From a bacterium (GTDB lineage Bacteria > Chloroflexota > Dormibacteria > UBA8260 > Bog-877), in the NCBI GenBank assembly GCA_021817025.1, contig JAKAWF010000237.1, positions 1 through 5,848 on the forward strand: DNA of 5,848 bases. The letters are read 5' to 3'. Below the pieces are notes generated by a model, which was not told where the DNA came from, ran no database searches, and saw only the letters and a list, made by a program, of their open reading frames with translations. Made by a program: the position numbers and the translations under genes. This document shows, one piece after another, positions 1 through 5,848 of the stretch. Position 1 is the stretch's first letter, and each line of letters begins with the position of its first letter.

Positions 1-164
1 CGCGCATAGACAGCCGCCTTGCCAATAAGAGCGTGTGCCGGGTCGGGGACCACGACATGTCCGGTGTCGTCCAGATACGCCCCCTCGATCCTCCCCGCCT
101 TGAAGCGGTTCCATGCGGCCCTGTACTGGATGCCGTTGCGCTTGGCATACTCCGATAGCTTCAT
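1..164 (-). CDS. tnpA: IS607-type serine recombinase (TnpA), N-terminal part, cut by window edge
   Basis: This reading frame starts at the ATG at 164-162 and runs off the left edge after 54 codons. The protein begins MKLSEYAKRNGIQYRAAWNR, followed by FKAGRIEGAYLDDTGHVVVP, and ends in GKAAVYAR. This is the layout of IS607-family transposases. An N-terminal MerR-like helix-turn-helix (about residues 1-45) reads the transposon ends. The resolvase/invertase catalytic domain then begins with a strand of the type VYARVS, whose serine nucleophile lies just outside the window. These enzymes cut and rejoin DNA through a covalent serine-DNA link, and their elements usually carry tnpB downstream, which here would lie to the left. 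No Shine-Dalgarno is visible before the ATG; the start was chosen because the family consensus begins at this Met. Whether the full gene is intact cannot be judged. Confidence 0.8.
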   Translation of the reverse strand, partial: MKLSEYAKRNGIQYRAAWNRFKAGRIEGAYLDDTGHVVVPDPAHALIGKAAVYA

Positions 165-177
165 GGCAAAATGGTAT

Positions 178-190
178 CACATTCCACATT
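178..190. repeat. Tandem CACATT repeat in the transposon end
   Basis: CACATT occurs at 178-183 and again at 185-190, a 7-bp period, directly in front of the recombinase start. Short repeated motifs in element ends are often binding sites for the transposase's own helix-turn-helix domain. That role is inferred here from position only. Confidence 0.35.
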
Positions 191-201
191 ACTACGTGTT
201 T

Positions 202-230
202 ATACTATGGGACAAGGAACCCTTTACCAA
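202..230 (-). promoter_or_regulatory. Candidate promoter of the recombinase gene
   Basis: Read on the minus strand, TTGGTA (230-225) and TAGTAT (207-202) are separated by 17 bp and each match four of six bases of the sigma-70 type -35 and -10 boxes. Transcription would start near 195, giving a leader of about 30 nt before the ATG at 164. TATAAA overlaps the same place. The region is AT-rich, so chance matches are likelier than elsewhere in the window. Confidence 0.35.
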
Positions 231-279
231 CACCGCCAGCAGGGGGATGCGGCCACGGGAGCGGCTCCGGGTGACCGAG

Positions 280-2004
<1,725 letters not shown>

Positions 2005-2070
2005 TCACGTGCGATGGCGCCGGGGGAGGATGTACCTGTCCCTGGACTTCCAGCGGTGGCCTGATACCAG

Positions 2071-2097
2071 ATCATACACTGCAGGGGATTGGTCCCC
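2071..2097 (-). promoter_or_regulatory. Candidate leuA promoter with overlapping inverted repeat
   Basis: On the minus strand TATGAT (2076-2071) matches five of six -10 bases and lies 72 bp before the leuA start, so transcription would begin near 2064. No good -35 box is present at the right distance. Instead the inverted repeat GGGGA-CCAA-TCCCC (2097-2084) occupies much of the spacer and reaches towards the -35 zone, where a regulator could bind. The leader of about 65 nt contains a small CTGGA-AG-TCCAG repeat. I saw no leucine-codon-rich leader peptide. Confidence 0.4.
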
Positions 2098-2433
2098 GGT
2101 GGCGATGAGCTGGTTGCGGGTGCCGGGCGCTTGGCGGTAGGCGGCGCGAGTGCGGCATTGCGCCCCTGACGGTCGTCCTTGAGTTTCACGGCGGCCAGTT
2201 CTTCGTCATCACGGTGGCAAGGCTGGCCCGGGCGGCTGAGCCTCACGCTTGTCGGCCCATCAGGCGCCTCCGGGCCCTGGTTCCGCCCCGTCCCCCGCAT
2301 CGGATCCGATCAATGGCAGTTGCGTACTCACCAGCTGGCCGTCGGACCAGGATTCACTGCTGGCTGGCGGTCCATCCCGGCCGCGGCTGGATCAGCACCC
2401 CCCGAGATGGACCCCTGAGCAGGGGGGGTCTCC

Positions 2434-2479
2434 GGACTCCACTCGCCGAAGAACACTACTCACGTTCTTGCGGAGTTCC
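2434..2479. repeat. Long imperfect hairpin in the divergent spacer
   Basis: CCGAAGAAC (2446-2454) pairs with GTTCTT-g-CGG (2464-2473) around the 9-nt loop ACTACTCAC. An outer GGACT (2434-2438) pairs with AG-t-TCC (2474-2479), giving about 14 pairs with two single-base bulges and an internal asymmetry. No T-run follows on either strand, so it is not a classical terminator. A second hairpin, CCCCTGAGCAGGGG, lies just before it (2412-2425), and CCCGA/TCGGG (2478-2482, 2492-2496) overlaps its end. Confidence 0.4.
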
Positions 2480-2630
2480 CGAGCCGGAATGTCGGGCACT
2501 TCGACAATGCAGCAGTCCTGCGACGCAACGGGAGACCACCGCGGGCCGCCGCCCCACTTGGTTCAGGTGCGCCGCCCTTCATCAGGGTTGGCGCCTTCCC
2601 TGTCCCCGCCGGACCCCTCGTGCGAGGCGT

Positions 2631-2636
2631 TACAGT
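2631..2636 (+). promoter_or_regulatory. Candidate -10 box giving a leaderless exonuclease mRNA
   Basis: TACAGT fits the TANNNT form of actinobacterial -10 boxes and ends 12 bp before the exonuclease ATG at 2649. Transcription would start at or within a few bases of the start codon. No Shine-Dalgarno precedes that ATG (the bases before it read CTCATCTGACCG), which agrees with a leaderless transcript. No -35 box is recognisable. Confidence 0.4.
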
Positions 2637-2648
2637 CTCATCTGACCG

Positions 2649-3371
2649 ATGAGCAACTGGCAGGACGGACCGCTCTGCGCGTTCGACACCGAAACCACCG
2701 GCGTGGACCCGCAAGAGGCGCGGGTCGTCACCGCCTATTTGGGTCTGGTCGAGCACGGAATGCCATCGGAAGAACGCTCGTGGCTGGCCGACCCGGGGGT
2801 GGAGATCTCTGAAGGCGCGACCGCGATCCATGGCATCACGACCGCCTTCGCGCGCCAGCACGGACTCCCCTCCCCGGAGACCATCGGCGCAGTCGCCCAT
2901 GGCATCTGTGGCTACCTCGCGATGGGCATCCCGGTCGTGGTCTACAACGCGGCGTTCGACTTCACCCTCCTGGACCGCGAGTGCCGCCGCAACGGGTTGC
3001 CGGGCCTAGAGGAGATGCTTGGTGGCCCGGTCCGGCCGGTGATTGACCCACTCGTACTCGACAAGCGGATGGACCGCTACCGCCCGGGCAAGCGGACTCT
3101 AACAGCCGCCTGTGCTCACTACGGGGTGGCGCTGGACCGGGCCCACGACGCCGCAGTCGATGCGCTGGCCGCCACCGGAGTGGCCCGCGCCATCGCCACG
3201 CGCTATCCGGAGGTCGCCGCGCTTTCGCTGGAGCGACTGCACGATCTCCAGGTCAAGGCCAGCGCCGAGCAAGCGGCCAGCCTCCAGTCCTACCTGCGCC
3301 GCCAGGGATCTGAAACGATCGTCGACGGGTCATGGCCGCTCCGCCCGTATCGAGGTGAGGTGCCGGCATAG
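2649..3371 (+). CDS. DnaQ-like 3'-5' exonuclease (DEDDh family)
   Basis: A 240-residue protein with an RNase T/DnaQ exonuclease fold across about residues 8-180. All catalytic residues of the DEDDh class are visible: FDTETTG gives Asp13 and Glu15 (Exo I), YNAAFDFTLL gives Asp104 (Exo II), and HDAAVDAL gives His166 and Asp171 (Exo III). These bind two metal ions that hydrolyse the 3' end of DNA or RNA. IHGIT at 60-64 is also typical. The roughly 60 residues after the domain look helical and charged and have no motif I recognise. The family includes the proofreading epsilon subunit of DNA polymerase III and free-standing nucleases. With no polymerase gene nearby, a stand-alone repair or RNA-processing exonuclease is as likely as epsilon, so no symbol is given. 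The first ATG is used; it lacks a ribosome site and is probably leaderless. Confidence 0.93.
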   Translation: MSNWQDGPLCAFDTETTGVDPQEARVVTAYLGLVEHGMPSEERSWLADPGVEISEGATAIHGITTAFARQHGLPSPETIGAVAHGICGYLAMGIPVVVYNAAFDFTLLDRECRRNGLPGLEEMLGGPVRPVIDPLVLDKRMDRYRPGKRTLTAACAHYGVALDRAHDAAVDALAATGVARAIATRYPEVAALSLERLHDLQVKASAEQAASLQSYLRRQGSETIVDGSWPLRPYRGEVPA

Positions 3372-3432
3372 CCGGGCACCGCTGATCCAGCCCCCCGCAC
3401 CAAGACTCCGGCCGGGTACTTGCCGCCCGACC

Positions 3433-3518
3433 TGGCCGCCGGGGACTTGAACTGGGCGAAGACGAAGCACATCGCCACGGCCACTATCAACTTCCTGGGC
3501 CTTCGCCCACCCCGGCCA
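3433..3518. terminator. Long hairpin between convergent exonuclease and HIT genes
   Basis: The 162-bp gap between two genes that face each other contains a nested inverted repeat. TGGGCGAAG (3453-3461) pairs perfectly with CTTCGCCCA (3501-3509). Directly outside, GGGG (3441-3444) pairs with CCCC (3510-3513), then TGGCC (3433-3437) with GGCCA (3514-3518), with bulges on the left arm. The loop has a further GAAG/CTTC pair (3464-3467, 3491-3494). Position and symmetry suggest a bidirectional transcription stop, but neither arm is followed by a T-run, so termination is inferred. Confidence 0.4.
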
Positions 3519-3533
3519 CAAGCATCGGGAGAA

Positions 3534-4037
3534 CTACCGGGTCCGCTGCCTCTGGAAGGCCGCCAGCAGCTTCTCCCGGGTGGCCTCCAGATGTTCAGGG
3601 ATCACCTTCACATCCGCCAGCACGGGCATGAAGTTGGTGTCCCCTGACCATCTCGGGACAAGATGAAAGTGAAGGTGGGTGTCGATCCCGGCGCCGGCTA
3701 TCCCGCCCTGATTCCAGCCCCCGTTGAAACCGTCGCAACCCAGTTCCAGCTTCAGCACCCGGGTCGCCAGCTGCAACTCGGCTACCACCTCCTGGAGCTC
3801 CGCCGGATCCAGCTCACCCAGGTCCCCACCGTGACTCGAGGGCGCCACCAGAAGGTGCCCTGGATTGTAGGGGTAGCGGTTCAACAGGCTGACGGCCCGG
3901 CCGGCACGGTGCACGACCAGGTCGCCACCTTCCCCGTCGGCAGCGGCGGCGAGGCAGAAGACACAACTCTCCGCCGCGGTCTGATCCTTGACCAGATCGA
4001 TGTAAACCATCCGCCAGGGGGCCCACAGTTTGTCCAC
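3534..4037 (-). CDS. HIT-family protein, probably Ap4A phosphorylase/hydrolase-like
   Basis: A 167-residue histidine-triad protein. The catalytic motif HLHFHLVPRW (121-130, His121/123/125) carries the nucleophilic histidine that attacks the alpha phosphate of nucleotide substrates. It is preceded by NQGGIAGAGID (109-119), typical of the nucleotide-binding loop. NRYPYNPGHLLVAP (53-66) and the N-terminal LWAPWRMVYI (4-13) match the actinobacterial group that includes the mycobacterial Ap4A phosphorylase Rv2613c, so breakdown of diadenosine polyphosphates is the likely role. CVFC (25-28) is a CxxC pair often found as a zinc site in HIT proteins. The start is GTG (4037-4035), supported by AAGGAG (4047-4042) 4 nt upstream and by the conserved N-terminus. 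The gene is divergent from bS22 and convergent with the exonuclease gene, so it is probably monocistronic. Exact substrate is not provable from sequence. Confidence 0.92.
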   Translation of the reverse strand: MDKLWAPWRMVYIDLVKDQTAAESCVFCLAAAADGEGGDLVVHRAGRAVSLLNRYPYNPGHLLVAPSSHGGDLGELDPAELQEVVAELQLATRVLKLELGCDGFNGGWNQGGIAGAGIDTHLHFHLVPRWSGDTNFMPVLADVKVIPEHLEATREKLLAAFQRQRTR

Positions 4038-4057
4038 GGCTCTCCTTGCGGGGAGCC
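4038..4057 (-). promoter_or_regulatory. Hairpin holding the HIT-gene Shine-Dalgarno
   Basis: On the minus strand GGCTCCCC-GCAA-GGAGAGCC folds into a stem of seven pairs with one C/A mismatch, closed by a GCAA (GNRA-type) tetraloop. It ends at the base next to the GTG start. The ribosome site AAGGAG lies in the loop and 3' arm, so the fold would limit ribosome access. Confidence 0.4.
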
Positions 4058-4062
4058 TCCAT

Positions 4063-4092
4063 TTGACTCACCCAATTGCGTGCCCTTAGACT
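4063..4092 (+). promoter_or_regulatory. Promoter for bS22
   Basis: TTGACT (4063-4068; five of six -35 bases) and TAGACT (4087-4092; fits TANNNT) are 18 bp apart. Transcription would start near 4099, giving a leader of about 70 nt before the bS22 GTG. The -10 box overlaps TAGTCT on the opposite strand (4093-4088), which could serve the divergent HIT gene, although no -35 box is seen for that direction. Confidence 0.5.
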
Positions 4093-4121
4093 ACCGGGGT
4101 ATCAGGGTAAGGGATTCCGCA

Positions 4122-4158
4122 CCCTCACCCCCCCGCCTGCCTGAGGGCATTTCTGAGG
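4122..4158 (+). promoter_or_regulatory. Structured bS22 leader with alternative pairings at the Shine-Dalgarno
   Basis: CCCTCA (4122-4127) can pair with TGAGGG (4142-4147) across a C-rich 14-nt loop. Its CCTCA part can instead pair with the second TGAGG (4154-4158), which is the only Shine-Dalgarno candidate before the bS22 start. The two folds exclude each other. An upstream AGGGT/ACCCT pair competes for the same bases. A regulatory role is inferred. Confidence 0.3.
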
Positions 4159-4169
4159 TTTTCTTCTTC

Positions 4170-4265
4170 GTGGGATCGGTGATCAAGAAGCGGCGCAAGA
4201 AGATGCGCAAGCACAAGCACAAGAAGATGCTGAAGAGAACGCGTTGGAAGCGCCGCGGCGTCTGA
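4170..4265 (+). CDS. Small ribosomal protein bS22 (AURKAIP1/COX24-like)
   Basis: A 31-residue, extremely basic protein: it starts MGSVIKKRRKKMRKHKHKKM and ends LKRTRWKRRGV. This matches the AURKAIP1/COX24-domain proteins of Actinobacteria, whose consensus begins MGSVIKKRRKRM. The mycobacterial member was recognised as ribosomal protein bS22, a peptide lying in the 30S subunit at the intersubunit bridge region. The start is GTG at 4170, fixed by the family's conserved MGSVIKK. GAGG (4155-4158) lies 11 nt upstream, farther than usual, with the pyrimidine tract TTTTCTTCTTC between. The frame stays open far upstream (to 3663), but that part is the antisense of the HIT gene and is not coding. The gene sits 57 bp before a tRNA gene on the same strand, giving a small translation-related pair. 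Too short for default gene finders, it is easily missed. Confidence 0.88.
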   Translation: MGSVIKKRRKKMRKHKHKKMLKRTRWKRRGV

Positions 4266-4306
4266 TCCACTGCTTTCGGCCCTGATTCCACTTCCCCAGG
4301 GCGGTC

Positions 4307-4312
4307 TATACT
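4307..4312 (+). promoter_or_regulatory. -10 box of the tRNA-Ala gene
   Basis: TATACT matches five of six -10 bases and ends 10 bp before the mature tRNA 5' end, so the primary transcript would carry only a few extra 5' bases for RNase P to remove. It is flanked by the inverted repeat GGGCG/CGCCC. No clear -35 box is seen. Read-through from bS22 is also possible. Confidence 0.5.
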
Positions 4313-4322
4313 GAGTCGCCCA

Positions 4323-4398
4323 GGGGCGATAGCTCAGTTGGCAGAGCGCTGCTCTCGCACGGCAGAGGTCAGGGGTTCGAATCCCCTTCGCTCCACCA
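4323..4398 (+). tRNA. tRNA-Ala (anticodon CGC) with encoded CCA
   Basis: The full cloverleaf is readable. The acceptor arm GGGCGA-type 5' strand (GGGGCGA, 4323-4329) pairs with TCGCTCC and includes the G3-U70 wobble pair, the main alanine identity element. The D arm is GCTC-AGTTGGCA-GAGC. The anticodon stem CTGCT/GGCAG encloses CTCGCAC, anticodon CGC, which reads the GCG codon. The variable loop is AGGTC and the T arm AGGGG-TTCGAAT-CCCCT. Discriminator A (4395) is followed by a genomically encoded CCA (4396-4398). A CGC isoacceptor is expected in GC-rich genomes where GCG is frequent. The channel gene on the opposite strand stops 16 bp downstream. Confidence 0.97.
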
Positions 4399-4414
4399 GG
4401 CTTGGCCGGCAGGG

Positions 4415-5377
4415 TCAGGCGGAGTCCCCCATCGGCTCCAGGATCAGGAGGCTGTCCCCCGAGTCCAAGGCTGGATCGTGGTCGACGCCAAGGCTGACCT
4501 GGCCCGCATGGACAACGGCCAGGATCACTTGCGGCGATGCGGCCCGGACCGCGCTGAGCAGCTGGCCGACCTTACCCGGATCCGCAGGCACCTCCTGAAG
4601 GTGATAGGCGTCACTGTCGACCAGGCGGAGTAACAGTTCTCCCGAGTGGGGGCTCTCCAGGCTCTTGGCCAGCGTGTGCGCGAGCAGATCCTGACTGCAG
4701 ATAGTGCTCTGGACCCCCAACGCTTGGAGCGCCTGGCCGATCTGCTGAGTCTGAGCCAGTGCCGACAGCGGCAGCTGGGGAGCCAGGCGCCGCAGGAGGA
4801 CGGCGGCCACCAGCACCTCGGGGTCGGTGGCGCCGATCAGGAGGGCCTGCTCCGCCCGCTCTGGATGGGCTCTCTGAAGCACCTGCTCCAAGGTCGGATC
4901 GCCATGAATGAGATGCACCTCGGGCGGGACTGAACCAGGGTCGACATCGCTAACCAGCACCACCGGCAGATGGGCCAGTCGGAGTTCCTCAAGCAGCCTG
5001 GTCAAGGTCGGCCCGGAGCCGACCACCAGCCGAAACCGTCCCTCTGGCAATCGACGATCCAACCCCAACAGACTCCTGATTCTGGTTACGGCCACCGACC
5101 CCGCGACCACCGCGAAGACCGCCGCCAGGAGCGGAATCGTGGTCAGCATCACCAGTATCGCAATCACTCGGCCCGCGGTGTTGTGCGGGGTGACGTCACC
5201 GTAGCCGACCGTGGTCGCGGTTGTCACCGCCCAGTAGATACCAACGAATGGGGAGACTCCCTGAGAGACCGCGAAGGCGACACCACCGCCCACGGTGAAG
5301 ACCAGAACCAGGGCCAGCAGGACCGCCGCCTGGCGCCGCGGATTCACTCGTAGAAGGCGATCGAGAAGGCTCAGCAT
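4415..5377 (-). CDS. Two-TM potassium channel with RCK domain
   Basis: A 320-residue K+ channel subunit of the MthK-like type, expected to act as a tetramer in the inner membrane. Residues 17-38 form TM1. Residues 45-61 form the pore helix and filter, with TTVGYGD (55-61), the potassium selectivity signature. Residues 70-98 form TM2. The cytoplasmic part starts with an RCK/TrkA-N Rossmann strand, RLVVGSGPT (116-124), where the last glycine of the GxGxxG pattern is missing; ligand binding may differ from NAD-binding relatives. A TrkA-C-like end with GDSLLIL (307-313) follows. The frame is open back to a GTG at 5467 (350 residues), but the extra 30 residues are low-complexity and unsupported. 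The ATG at 5377 has GGAGG 5 nt upstream and is preferred. It faces the tRNA gene tail to tail. Confidence 0.9.
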   Translation of the reverse strand: MLSLLDRLLRVNPRRQAAVLLALVLVFTVGGGVAFAVSQGVSPFVGIYWAVTTATTVGYGDVTPHNTAGRVIAILVMLTTIPLLAAVFAVVAGSVAVTRIRSLLGLDRRLPEGRFRLVVGSGPTLTRLLEELRLAHLPVVLVSDVDPGSVPPEVHLIHGDPTLEQVLQRAHPERAEQALLIGATDPEVLVAAVLLRRLAPQLPLSALAQTQQIGQALQALGVQSTICSQDLLAHTLAKSLESPHSGELLLRLVDSDAYHLQEVPADPGKVGQLLSAVRAASPQVILAVVHAGQVSLGVDHDPALDSGDSLLILEPMGDSA

Positions 5378-5380
5378 GCT

Positions 5381-5396
5381 GGCCTCCGCAGAGGCC
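5381..5396 (-). promoter_or_regulatory. Tetraloop hairpin holding the channel-gene Shine-Dalgarno
   Basis: On the minus strand GGCCTC-TGCG-GAGGCC is a perfect 6-bp stem closed by TGCG, a UNCG-type loop on a C-G pair. The Shine-Dalgarno GGAGG (5387-5383) starts at the last loop base and continues through the 3' arm. The ATG follows 3 nt after the stem. The site fixes the start at 5377 and may also restrict initiation. Confidence 0.45.
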
Positions 5397-5739
5397 CCAG
5401 CGCTGGCTCCGGTCTCGTCCGAGCCACGCATTGAGGGCCCGGGCCTCGACCGTTGGCAATCCCCCACCCCAGGCGGAGCCGCAGGCGAAAGCTCCCTTGG
5501 CCGGTCATCAGCGATAACCGCTTGAACGCTGAGGGAGGGACCCTCATCGGCCCCGATCCGCTGCCCCTCAACAACCGCTGGCCCCGCCGACCCCGGGGGT
5601 CACAAACATGGGCGTGCCTGGGCGACTGCGGCGGCCTGGGCCGCGCTCGATCCGAGCCAGGGAATGCACCGCAATTCCGATCTCTCCACCACCACGCGGT
5701 CCACATTACGGCAGCCGGGGCGTCGACCAGGGGTCCCAC
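5397..5739. other. Spacer upstream of the channel gene, nothing identified
   Basis: About 340 bp without a credible gene; the short open frames encode Arg/Pro/Gly-rich sequence without motifs. It contains the near-palindrome GACCCC-G-GGGTC-like block at 5589-5601 and GCTCG-ATC-CGAGC (5645-5657). The channel promoter should lie here, but I could not pick one out. Confidence 0.5.
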
Positions 5740-5769
5740 CGACACCCCCCGAACCTTGTAACGGGGTCG
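5740..5769 (-). terminator. Hairpin just after the right-edge gene
   Basis: On the minus strand CGACCCCG (5769-5762) pairs with CGGGG and the following GTGTCG bases (5751-5740), with two small bulges, around a loop of about 10 nt. It starts 2 bp after the TGA of the gene at the right edge, the expected place for a transcription stop. No T-run follows, so the assignment rests on position and pairing. Confidence 0.35.
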
Positions 5770-5771
5770 CC

Positions 5772-5848
5772 TCAGCTGGCTGGCTCAATGGCAGCGGTGA
5801 ACTGGCTCTGGTACAGGTCGTAGCGGGATATCCACTTGAGCGGAGTGC
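5772..5848 (-). CDS. C-terminal end of an unidentified protein
   Basis: The minus strand is open from the right edge to a TGA at 5774-5772. It encodes 24 complete residues, beginning TPLKWISRYDLYQSQF and ending TAAIEPAS. Most codons end in G or C (about three quarters), as in the other genes here, and a hairpin follows the stop; both support a real gene end. The fragment is too short to name. It would be transcribed in the same direction as the channel gene, with a gap of about 390 bp and a probable terminator between them, so the two are unlikely to share an operon. Confidence 0.5.
   Translation of the reverse strand, partial: TPLKWISRYDLYQSQFTAAIEPAS

Larger units (their letters stand above)
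1..230 (-). mobile_element. Probable IS607-family element, tnpA-proximal end
   Basis: The recombinase fragment and the AT-rich strip in front of it (about 165-230) differ clearly in composition from the GC-rich flank that begins near 231. In IS607-family elements tnpA lies next to one end with its start codon pointing inward, so the element end is expected within roughly 100 bp upstream of the ATG, which is this strip. The family lacks terminal inverted repeats and usually makes no target duplication, so the exact boundary cannot be read off. The position 230 is an estimate from the composition change. The leuA stop codon lies about 50 bp further on, so leuA itself is not interrupted. Confidence 0.5.

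Noticed and set aside
2528..2565. T-box-like string around ACCGCGGG upstream of the exonuclease and, on the other strand, of leuA
   Set aside because: Neither strand has the UGGN bulge needed to pair with the tRNA CCA end. No Stem I with a specifier loop is found in the right order, and on the leuA side it is more than 500 bp from the gene.
2214..2812. Two plus-strand open frames in the spacer before and into the exonuclease gene
   Set aside because: Arg- and Pro-rich low-complexity products without motifs; the longer one overlaps the clear exonuclease frame.
3663..4265. Reading the whole 200-codon plus-strand frame as one gene
   Set aside because: Its first 125 or so codons are antisense to the HIT gene. 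Only the last 31 codons match a known family.
5378..5467. Extending the channel protein to the GTG at 5467
   Set aside because: The extra 30 residues are low-complexity, no ribosome site precedes the GTG, and GGAGG stands at the right distance from the ATG at 5377.

Overview
The window is GC-rich DNA with codon use dominated by G or C in third position. It most likely comes from an actinobacterium or a close relative. The best lineage marker is a 31-codon, very basic reading frame that matches the small ribosomal protein bS22 (AURKAIP1/COX24-like), a family known from Actinobacteria. The 2-isopropylmalate synthase, the HIT protein and a probable leaderless mRNA fit the same picture. No species can be named from the sequence alone.

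Layout from left to right. (1) Positions 1-164, minus strand, hold the N-terminus of an IS607-type serine recombinase, cut by the window edge. An unusually AT-rich strip (165-230) in front of it is probably the transposon end. (2) 280-1998, minus: leuA, complete, first enzyme of leucine synthesis. (3) 1999-2648: a non-coding divergent spacer of about 650 bp with a candidate leuA promoter and several inverted repeats. (4) 2649-3371, plus: a DnaQ-like DEDDh exonuclease, probably on a leaderless mRNA. (5) 3372-3533: convergent spacer with a long imperfect hairpin. (6) 3534-4037, minus: a HIT-family protein resembling Ap4A phosphorylase. (7) 4170-4265, plus: bS22, with a good promoter and a structured leader. 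(8) 4323-4398, plus: tRNA-Ala(CGC) with encoded CCA. (9) 4415-5377, minus: a two-helix potassium channel with a cytoplasmic RCK domain. (10) 5378-5771: spacer with little recognisable content. (11) 5772-5848, minus: the C-terminal end of an unidentified protein.

The genes do not form one operon. Most neighbours face each other or point away from each other, so each is probably transcribed alone. Their roles are housekeeping: amino-acid synthesis, DNA or nucleotide turnover, translation and ion homeostasis. The one clear accessory feature is the transposon edge at the left.

I found no convincing novel multi-gene system. The observations most worth checking are at the RNA level. The Shine-Dalgarno sequences of two genes (the HIT protein and the K+ channel) sit inside short hairpins capped by stable tetraloop types directly before the start codon. 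The bS22 leader contains one segment that could pair either with a nearby copy of TGAGG or with the one serving as Shine-Dalgarno.
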